A DNA stretch of 11,803 nucleotides from an uncultured Dyadobacter sp. (GTDB taxonomy: Bacteria > Bacteroidota > Bacteroidia > Cytophagales > Spirosomataceae): positions 1-11,803 of the forward strand of contig CAMLNK010000038.1 of NCBI GenBank assembly GCA_946481035.1. The letters run 5' to 3'. This document shows, piece by piece, positions 6,041-11,803 of this stretch. The translations under genes and the position numbers were made by a program. Position 1 is the first letter of the stretch; every line of letters starts with the position of its first letter. The notes under the pieces are model-generated. The model had not been told where the DNA came from and ran no database searches. It saw nothing but the letters and a program-made list of their open reading frames with translations.

Positions 6041-8101
6041 ATGAAACAATTAACCCTATTAACCTTCTCGATATTACTGTCATTAACCTGCTCGCAACTA
6101 GCGGCCCAGCCGGGTGCGGCCCAGCCGGGCGCGGCCTCTTACCATATCCGGCAGCCGAATGCGATTCCGTTGCATGGCGAATGGTGGTTCCTGCTCGATC
6201 CGGCGGGAGCAGGCATCGCCGGCCAGTGGTACCGGGAAGATTTTGCGAAAGAGAACCGCCAGGACAAGGTTACCGTCCCGCATTGCTTTTCGACAGACCC
6301 CCGTTACGAGTTTTACACCGGTACTGCCTGGTACCGCAAGACTTTCGCCTGGAAAAAAAGCACCGGTAAGCGCGTAATCCTGCATTTTGATGCAGTTTTT
6401 TACAAAACCGATTTGTGGCTGAACGGTCAGAAAATCGGGCAACATGAGGGCGGGTACACCCCGTTCAGCTTCGATGTGACCGGACGATTGAAGGACGGCA
6501 ACAACCTGCTGGTAGTGGCTGTGAATAACGACACCTGGAAAACAAATACGATTCCCGGCCTCAAAGACGGCGGCAATATCAACGACGGCTACCCTGCGTG
6601 GGTGAATTATGGCGGTATTATCCGGCCGGTTTACCTGACGGTCGAGCCGGAGGTTTATACCGAGAATGTGAAAATCGAGACAACGCCCGATCTGACGAAA
6701 GGGACTGCGATTGTCAAGACTAAAATCAGGGTACGGAATGCATCATCCACGGCGGCCTCCCCGAAAATCGATTTCACGGTTTTGCAGGACAAAAAACCAT
6801 TGACACTCCGCTGGAAAACGAAAACGGAAAGCATTCCTGCCGGACAAACGGCCATACTCGAAGCGGAAGCCGCACTAACAGCTGCGCAAGTAAAGCTCTG
6901 GGACTTGGACCAGCCCAATCTGTACGAACTGAAAACGATCGTCGGCTCCGACACGCTGGCTTCGAATTTCGGGATCAGGAAAATTGAAGTAAGCGGCGTG
7001 CAGATTCTTTTGAACGGGAAGCCGGTCAGAGCAGGCGGAGGGAACCGGGTGATCGATTACCCCGGCCATGGCTCGATGGAACCGGATTGGCTGGTTGAAA
7101 AAGACTTCCGTCTCATGAAGGAAGCCGGGATGGAGTTCCAGCGCCTTACGCATTACACGCCTTCGGAATATTTCTACGACCTGGCCGACCGCTACGGCAT
7201 GCTCATCATCACCGAAGCCGGTAACTGGCAACTCACGCCCAAGCAAATGGACAATGATTCGATGCGCGTCAAGTTCCGGTCGCAGTTCCGGGAAATGGCG
7301 GAGCGCGACTGGAACCACCCGAGCGTGATCGCGTACAGTGTTGGAAACGAATACGGATCTACCACCGCCTCCGGCCAGCGTTGGACCAAAGATATGATCG
7401 CCTACGCACGCGAGCTCGATCCTACCCGCCTGTACACGTTCGCGAGCATGCTCCTGAACACCTTACCCGAGAAGCCGGAAGACGAAGCCAGCCAGTATGT
7501 CGATTTTGTTTCTACCAACACCTACGGCGGGCACGCCAAGTCGCTCGACCACATTCACAAGTTGTACCCGAACAAACCGGTCTTCATCAGCGAATGGGGT
7601 ACGCGTTCCGACGGTAAAGGCGGCGAAGAGGGGCAGGCGCGGCATTTGACTGATGTGATGGTTGAAATCCGCAAGCGACCGTTTGTAGTCGGAGCCTCGT
7701 GGTGGACCTACAACGATTACCGCAGCAAATTGTTCGGCACCAATGTGAATGGCTTCAGGCCGTGGGGCATTGTGGGGCCCGACCGCTCGCCCAGGCTCGC
7801 CTATCCGGTTCATCAGAAAGAATTTTCGCCGGTTGTAGTTGAGAAAGTGAGTTTTAAAACGGGCGACCAGGGGATTCACCAGCTCACGGTTAAAGTCACT
7901 TCCCGGGGCGATTTCCCGGCAAAGACAATCAAAGGATATACCCTAAAAGCAGGCGACGCCAGCATCGCATTGCCCGAGCTGAACCCGGGAGAAAGCAAAG
8001 ATGTGGTAATACCTGTCCGCGGATTTGACAAACAAATCCACATTACCGTGCACAAACCGACCGGCTTCCTCACCACCCAGACTGACATCGACCTTAAATA
8101 A
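6041..8101 (+). CDS. Glycoside hydrolase family 2 enzyme (beta-galactosidase/beta-glucuronidase type), exported
   Basis: A 686-aa retaining beta-glycosidase of the GH2 fold. Residues about 40-205 are the jelly-roll sugar-binding domain (GEWWFLLDP; TAWYRKTF; LHFDAVFYKTDLWLNGQKIG; GGYTPFSFDVT). Residues about 206-315 are the immunoglobulin-like domain, and about 316-600 the TIM barrel. The barrel carries the acid/base Glu437 in SVGNEYG and the nucleophile Glu518 in FISEWGT. Residues about 600-686 add a further beta domain. The signal peptide is residues 1 to about 22 (MKQLTLLTFSILLSLTCSQL then AAQ). The ATG at 6041 is chosen over the in-frame ATG at 5984, because the latter lies inside a repeat element and would add a polar stretch ahead of the signal peptide. 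The leader 6001-6040 is A/C-rich without a clear Shine-Dalgarno site, as is usual in Bacteroidota. The glycosidic substrate is unknown. Confidence 0.93.
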   Translation: MKQLTLLTFSILLSLTCSQLAAQPGAAQPGAASYHIRQPNAIPLHGEWWFLLDPAGAGIAGQWYREDFAKENRQDKVTVPHCFSTDPRYEFYTGTAWYRKTFAWKKSTGKRVILHFDAVFYKTDLWLNGQKIGQHEGGYTPFSFDVTGRLKDGNNLLVVAVNNDTWKTNTIPGLKDGGNINDGYPAWVNYGGIIRPVYLTVEPEVYTENVKIETTPDLTKGTAIVKTKIRVRNASSTAASPKIDFTVLQDKKPLTLRWKTKTESIPAGQTAILEAEAALTAAQVKLWDLDQPNLYELKTIVGSDTLASNFGIRKIEVSGVQILLNGKPVRAGGGNRVIDYPGHGSMEPDWLVEKDFRLMKEAGMEFQRLTHYTPSEYFYDLADRYGMLIITEAGNWQLTPKQMDNDSMRVKFRSQFREMAERDWNHPSVIAYSVGNEYGSTTASGQRWTKDMIAYARELDPTRLYTFASMLLNTLPEKPEDEASQYVDFVSTNTYGGHAKSLDHIHKLYPNKPVFISEWGTRSDGKGGEEGQARHLTDVMVEIRKRPFVVGASWWTYNDYRSKLFGTNVNGFRPWGIVGPDRSPRLAYPVHQKEFSPVVVEKVSFKTGDQGIHQLTVKVTSRGDFPAKTIKGYTLKAGDASIALPELNPGESKDVVIPVRGFDKQIHITVHKPTGFLTTQTDIDLK
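6101..6136 (+). repeat. 15-bp in-frame tandem duplication at the GH2 signal-peptide junction
   Basis: Two units, 6101-6115 and 6116-6130 (GCGGCCCAGCCGGGT, the second ending in C), are followed by six matching bases (6131-6136). They encode AAQPG-AAQPG-AA at residues 21-32, exactly where signal peptidase would be expected to cut. The duplication keeps the frame and lengthens the linker before the jelly-roll domain. Confidence 0.93.
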
Positions 8102-8156
8102 CCACCCGCGGGCCGCAACAGGCCACGCAACCATGACATATTAAAGACCTGACAAG

Positions 8157-10430
8157 ATGATAATCGGAGAATCGACACACAAAAGAGAACCCCAAACCAT
8201 TGCGCTGACGGCAGACCTTGTGATTACAGGCGGCGGACTAACGGGTACCTGCGGGGCCATTACCGCCGCCAGGGCCGGTTTGAAAGTGATATTGGTACAA
8301 GACAGGCCCGTGCTGGGCGGCAACTGTTCGAGCGAGGTGAGGCTGTGGATTTTGGGCGCTACCTCGCATATGGGCAACAACAACCGCTGGGCGCGCGAAG
8401 GCGGCGTAATCGACGAAATTATGCTGGAAAACGCCTACCGTAACCCGGACGGCAACCCCCTGATCTTCGACACAGTGCTGCTTGAAAAGGTAACACAGGA
8501 AGAAAACATTACGCTCCTGCTGAACACGGCGGTTTTCGATCTCGATAAAACACAAAAAGGTGACAAAATCGAGGCATTGCACGCATTTTGCAGCCAGAAT
8601 AGTACAAAATATATACTCACAGCACCACTTTTCTGCGATTCGTCGGGCGACGGTATAGTCGGGTTTATGTCGGGGGCTGCGTTCAGGATGGGCGCGGAGT
8701 CGGCGGAGGAATTTGGAGAGAAATTTGCGCCGGACAAGGCTTATGGCGAGCTCCTGGGGCACTCTATGTATTTCTATTCCAAAGACATAGGCCGTCCGGT
8801 GAAGTTTGTACCGCCTTCCTTTGCTTTGCAGGATATTACTGAAATTCCGCGTTACAAGACCTTTAATCCCAAAGACTTCGGGTGCCGGTTGTGGTGGCTC
8901 GAATACGGCGGCAGGATGGATACCGTGCACGATACCGAGAAAATTAAGTGGGAGCTTTGGAAGGTCGTTTATGGTGCGTGGAATTATATTAAAAACTCCG
9001 GCGAGTTCCCGGAAGCGGAGAACATGACGCTTGAATGGGTGGGCGCTATCCCCGGAAAGCGCGAAAGCCGCCGTTTCGAGGGTGACTACCTTTTGAAACA
9101 GCAGGATGTAGTCGATCAAAAAGTGTTTCACGACACCGTGGCTTTCGGTGGTTGGAGCCTCGACCTCCACCCTGCCGACGGCGTGTATTCCGATCAGGCC
9201 GGATGCAACCAGTGGCATAGCAAAGGCGTTTACAGCATTCCTTACCGCTGTTTTTATAGTAAAAACATTGAAAACCTTTTCATTGCAGGCCGCATTATCA
9301 GCGCTACGCACGTCGCTTTCGCTTCTACGCGTGTGATGGCTACGAGCGCTGTGGGTGGGCAGGCGGTCGCGATTGCGGCGGCGGTTGCCAAAAAACATCA
9401 TTGCTCGCCTCGCGAAGTCGGGGAAAAGCATTTGGACGAATTGCAGCTGGAACTGTGGCGTTCGGGTCAATACTTACCGCAAACACCTGTTTCGGACCCT
9501 GATAACCTGGTGAATGAGGCACAAATAGCGGCCTCTTCGGCTTTGGAATTAAAAGAACTGACCGGCTCTGACCAATGGAAGACCATCGCGCATTCGGTAG
9601 CGCAAATGCTGCCAGTCAAAGGTGAAATGCCTTCGGTGACCGTTTGGGTGGAAGCTTTGCAGGATACAGAACTGGTTGCTGAGCTGCGCAAGAGCAGCAA
9701 GGTATTCAACCACACGCCCGATGTAACTTTGGAAACCAAAAGTTACCGTTTGATAGCTGGCAAACACGAGCTGTTACTCGAATGGGACAGCTATTTTCCG
9801 GAGGATTGTTATGCATTCATATGCTTCCTGAAAAATGAGCACGTCAAAATCCAGTACAGTGAACAGCGCGTGACCGGACTGGTTACCGTTTTCAATGCGA
9901 CCAACCCTGCCGTTTCAAACTACGGAAAACAGGAACCGACCGAAGATATTGGCGTGGAAACTTTCGAGTTCTGGTGCCCGCAGCGCCGCCCGGCCGGTTT
10001 GAACCTGGCTTTCACATTGAGCGAGCCCATTTCGCTTTTTGGAACAAACAACCTTAAAAACGGCTGGCATCGGCCCATCGCCGGGCCTAATGCGTGGGTG
10101 GCTGCCAACGACGACCGTAATCCCGAGCTGCAACTGCAATGGAATGATAATCAAAGCATTTCAAAAATCGAGTTCGTATTCGACACCGATTTCGACCATC
10201 CAATGGAGAATGTGATTTACGTCCATCCCGAAACCGTAATGCCTTTTTGTACCCAACATATCGAAGTGCTGGACGACGCAGGTAATGTCATTGGAACAAT
10301 AACTGACAACCACCTGACAAAAAGAAGTCTGACGTTCACCAAACCGGTAACGACCCGTTCACTGAGAATCAGGCTGCAAAACAGCCATTCGCACGTACCG
10401 GTATCGCTTATGGAGCTTCGCGTTTATTAG
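8157..10430 (+). CDS. FAD-dependent oxidoreductase with C-terminal discoidin-like domain
   Basis: A 757-aa flavoprotein. Near the N-terminus is a Rossmann dinucleotide-binding motif, ADLVITGGGLTG (19-30), followed by AAARAGLKVILV-like residues 37-47 and RPVLGGNCSSEVR (50-62), typical of the FAD_oxidored family. Residues 361-397 (IPYRCFYSKNIENLFIAGR...THVAFASTRVM) are the C-terminal FAD-contacting segment, and FCDSSGDGIVG (159-169) is another conserved stretch. After about residue 450 comes an extension whose end (IEFVFDTDF; QHIEVLDDAGNVIGT; SLRIRLQNS; SLMELRVY) reads like an F5/8-type (discoidin) beta-sandwich. No signal peptide is seen, so a cytoplasmic location is likely. The gene starts 55 bases after the GH2 stop, suggesting an operon. 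It is a paralog of the partial gene at the left edge. Members of this family occur in polysaccharide-use loci, but the reaction is not established here. Confidence 0.88.
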   Translation: MIIGESTHKREPQTIALTADLVITGGGLTGTCGAITAARAGLKVILVQDRPVLGGNCSSEVRLWILGATSHMGNNNRWAREGGVIDEIMLENAYRNPDGNPLIFDTVLLEKVTQEENITLLLNTAVFDLDKTQKGDKIEALHAFCSQNSTKYILTAPLFCDSSGDGIVGFMSGAAFRMGAESAEEFGEKFAPDKAYGELLGHSMYFYSKDIGRPVKFVPPSFALQDITEIPRYKTFNPKDFGCRLWWLEYGGRMDTVHDTEKIKWELWKVVYGAWNYIKNSGEFPEAENMTLEWVGAIPGKRESRRFEGDYLLKQQDVVDQKVFHDTVAFGGWSLDLHPADGVYSDQAGCNQWHSKGVYSIPYRCFYSKNIENLFIAGRIISATHVAFASTRVMATSAVGGQAVAIAAAVAKKHHCSPREVGEKHLDELQLELWRSGQYLPQTPVSDPDNLVNEAQIAASSALELKELTGSDQWKTIAHSVAQMLPVKGEMPSVTVWVEALQDTELVAELRKSSKVFNHTPDVTLETKSYRLIAGKHELLLEWDSYFPEDCYAFICFLKNEHVKIQYSEQRVTGLVTVFNATNPAVSNYGKQEPTEDIGVETFEFWCPQRRPAGLNLAFTLSEPISLFGTNNLKNGWHRPIAGPNAWVAANDDRNPELQLQWNDNQSISKIEFVFDTDFDHPMENVIYVHPETVMPFCTQHIEVLDDAGNVIGTITDNHLTKRSLTFTKPVTTRSLRIRLQNSHSHVPVSLMELRVY

Positions 10431-10450
10431 CGCGGCTTCTGTTTTTATTC

Positions 10451-10481
10451 TTTGAAAACTAATAAATTGATCGTAAATTTG
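10451..10481 (+). promoter_or_regulatory. Bacteroidota-type promoter for the TauE/SafE gene
   Basis: TTTG at 10451-10454 and TAAATTTG at 10474-10481 are separated by 19 bases. This matches the Bacteroidota primary-sigma consensus (TTTG, then 17-23 bases, then TAnnTTTG). Transcription would start near 10487, leaving a leader of about 70 bases before the TTG start codon at 10558. It separates this gene from the upstream carbohydrate operon. Confidence 0.75.
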
Positions 10482-10489
10482 CCGTCCTG

Positions 10490-10515
10490 AAATAGCAAAC
10501 GTTTGTTTGCTATTT
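10490..10515 (+). promoter_or_regulatory. 11-bp perfect inverted repeat at the start of the TauE/SafE transcript (operator or leader hairpin)
   Basis: AAATAGCAAAC (10490-10500) and GTTTGCTATTT (10505-10515) are exact inverted complements around a 4-base loop. The palindrome begins a few bases after the predicted transcription start, where a repressor operator or a 5' stabilising hairpin would lie. It could alternatively be an AT-rich terminator for the upstream oxidoreductase gene, but it is followed by TCTTG rather than a long T-run. Confidence 0.7.
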
Positions 10516-10557
10516 TCTTGAAAGTTTACTCTATAATTATAGTATACTACATAGACT

Positions 10558-11736
10558 TTGAAGGAAGCGGCGGATTTTACACCCTCAACTGAAAACGACG
10601 AAAAGAACTGGGAATCGTTACACGTTGCTTATATCGCAAGTGGTGATCCTGAGGAAGATCGGCGTCTGGCTGCGCTTGCGCGTGAGCAGGGAAAGGCGGT
10701 TTTTCTCCGCGATTTGCCGGAAGAATCCGATGATATCTTCCAATCGGCTGCCGCCGCTGCGCCGAATGCTGCTTCTTCCGTTCCAACTTCCAGAAATAAT
10801 ACAAAAACACCCCTTACCTGGGAGACCATTCAGCAGAAGCTATGGGCTGCTACGGTACGCAAGCGAAGCCGCACCGAAATCGCGGTTAACATCTTCTCCG
10901 CGATCGCTTTGATGGTGATCGGGCATTTGCTTTTCACTTTTTTCTCCTACGACCGGCTCACACTCCTCTGGAACCAGCTTGAGGTGAGCGAAGGCTTTTT
11001 TTACTATATCCTCGGCGGCTTCGTAGCGCAGATGATCGACGGCGCATTGGGCATGGCCTATGGTGTTACGGCATCCACATTCCTGCTTACATTGGGCGTG
11101 CCGCCTTCGGCTGTGAGCGCCAGTGTCCACACTTCGGAGATCTTTACCAGTGGCGTTTCGGGTTATATGCACCTGAAATTCGGGAATGTAAACAGCAAAT
11201 TATTCAAGAAGATCCTCTTTCCCGGCGTGCTGGGAGCCATTACAGGTGCCTATGCCCTGTCGTCCCTCGAAAAATACATTTATATCATCAAGCCATTAGT
11301 GGCAATTTATACGCTGATCCTGGGAATCCTTATTATCCAGAAAGCGTTAAAGAAACGAGTTGAAAAAAGGCCGATCAAGAAGATCGGCTGGCTGGCGATG
11401 GCAGGCGGAACACTGGATTCCATCGGTGGCGGCGGCTGGGGGCCGATTGTAACTTCGACGCTCATTGCGCGCGGAAGGCATCCCAAGTACACCATCGGGT
11501 CGGTGAACCTCGCAGAGTTTTTCGTGTCGCTGGCAAGCTCGGTTACCTTCATCAGCATTATCGGATTTTCACACTGGCAAGTGGTGCTTGGCCTTATCCT
11601 TGGTGGTATGGTTTCCGCGCCGATCGCCGCCACACTATCCCGCCGCTTGCCGATCAAGACCATGATGATCATGGTAGGGACGATTGTCATCATCGTGAGC
11701 GTGAGGATTATATATATGGTTTTAAGCAGTTTATAA
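10558..11736 (+). CDS. TauE/SafE (TSUP) family anion permease with N-terminal Met8/CysG-like fragment
   Basis: A 392-aa inner-membrane protein. About eight hydrophobic helices lie from residue 106 to the end. The internal repeat typical of the TSUP family is visible: GGFVAQMIDGALGMAYGVTA (153-172) and GGTLDSIGGGGWGPIVTST (283-301). Such proteins move sulfite, sulfonates, sulfate or related anions. Residues about 22-61 (HVAYIASGDPEEDRRLAALA, then REQGK...RDLPEESDDIF) resemble the second half of the NAD-binding domain of siroheme synthase (Met8/CysG N-domain), including an Asp (D52) at the place of its catalytic Asp. The first half of that domain, with its glycine-rich loop, is absent. A linker rich in Ala, Ser and Thr (63-88) follows. 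The start is a TTG at 10558; the frame is closed by TAG at 10552 and the first in-frame ATG would fall inside the first helix. It has its own promoter. A sulfate-assimilation role is inferred. Confidence 0.85.
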   Translation: MKEAADFTPSTENDEKNWESLHVAYIASGDPEEDRRLAALAREQGKAVFLRDLPEESDDIFQSAAAAAPNAASSVPTSRNNTKTPLTWETIQQKLWAATVRKRSRTEIAVNIFSAIALMVIGHLLFTFFSYDRLTLLWNQLEVSEGFFYYILGGFVAQMIDGALGMAYGVTASTFLLTLGVPPSAVSASVHTSEIFTSGVSGYMHLKFGNVNSKLFKKILFPGVLGAITGAYALSSLEKYIYIIKPLVAIYTLILGILIIQKALKKRVEKRPIKKIGWLAMAGGTLDSIGGGGWGPIVTSTLIARGRHPKYTIGSVNLAEFFVSLASSVTFISIIGFSHWQVVLGLILGGMVSAPIAATLSRRLPIKTMMIMVGTIVIIVSVRIIYMVLSSL

Positions 11737-11777
11737 CATACCGGTGCATTCCGGAAAGTAGTCATTATCCATTAAAA

Positions 11778-11803
11778 GGCTGACAGCCGATAACCGCCAG
11801 CCG
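11778..11803. other. Repeat-like sequence at right edge, truncated
   Basis: The last 67 bases (11737-11803) hold no gene. GGCTGACAGCC (11778-11788) is a small hairpin which on the minus strand is followed by TTTT, so it might be a weak terminator for a gene beyond the edge. AGCCGATAACCGCC (11785-11798) is followed by AGCCG, as if a second 14-base unit were beginning. Too little is visible to decide. Confidence 0.3.

Noticed and set aside
6041..6103. Lipoprotein signal on the GH2 enzyme (Cys at residue 17)
   Set aside because: The residues before Cys (SLT) do not fit the lipobox, and a better signal peptidase I site (LAAQ) follows.
8102..8156. Terminator or operator around CCCGCGGG (8105-8112) between GH2 and the oxidoreductase
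   Set aside because: The palindrome is only 8 bp with no loop or T-run; the 55-base gap is better read as an ordinary operon spacer.
8238..9470. 410-codon open frame on the minus strand
   Set aside because: It lies wholly inside the FAD oxidoreductase gene, which has clear family motifs. The minus-strand translation has no recognisable domain and is explained by GC-rich codon use on the + strand.
10490..10515. Intrinsic terminator of the oxidoreductase gene
   Set aside because: The stem is AT-rich, not followed by a proper T-run, and sits downstream of a well-formed promoter, so an operator or leader hairpin is preferred, though termination is not excluded.

Overview
The window looks like chromosomal DNA of a member of the Bacteroidota, most likely a Cytophagales bacterium of the Dyadobacter/Spirosoma kind. 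This rests on a near-perfect Bacteroidota-type promoter (TTTG-N19-TAAATTTG), A-rich leaders in place of strong Shine-Dalgarno sites, the gene families present, and characteristic short hairpin and tandem repeats between genes. The genus is an inference. All seven genes lie on the + strand, and no intergenic gap exceeds about 260 bases.

Layout. Positions 2-262 are the 3' end of an FAD-dependent oxidoreductase gene. It is followed almost without a gap by a secreted FAD:protein FMN transferase (apbE, 269-1327), which overlaps by 4 bases a large secreted (alpha/alpha)6-toroid protein of unassigned family (1324-3906). Next are a sodium:solute symporter (4074-5783), a secreted glycoside hydrolase family 2 enzyme (GH2, start best placed at 6041, ending 8101), and a second, longer FAD-dependent oxidoreductase (8157-10430) whose matching segment closely resembles the partial gene at the left edge. 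A new transcription unit then starts with a well-formed promoter and a palindrome, driving a TauE/SafE-type anion permease (10558-11736). This permease carries an N-terminal piece resembling half of a siroheme-synthase (Met8/CysG) NAD-binding domain, which suggests a sulfate-assimilation locus begins here.

How the genes may work together. Genes 1-6 read as one carbohydrate-use locus. The secreted toroid protein and the GH2 enzyme would trim a glycan or glycoside outside the cytoplasm, the symporter would import a released sugar or sugar acid, and the two FAD oxidoreductases could oxidise sugar-type substrates. ApbE would covalently attach FMN to an unidentified exported protein; no flavinylation target was recognised in the window. 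The substrate cannot be read from the sequence.

Beyond the genes, the most notable structures are repeats. (a) Six 14-bp tandem copies run over the stop codon of the 860-aa gene and form nested inverted repeats just upstream of the symporter. (b) Four copies of a small hairpin element are arranged two forward and two reverse between the symporter and GH2 genes. (c) In-frame 15-bp tandem repeats occur inside apbE, at a conserved motif, and inside the GH2 gene, at its export signal.
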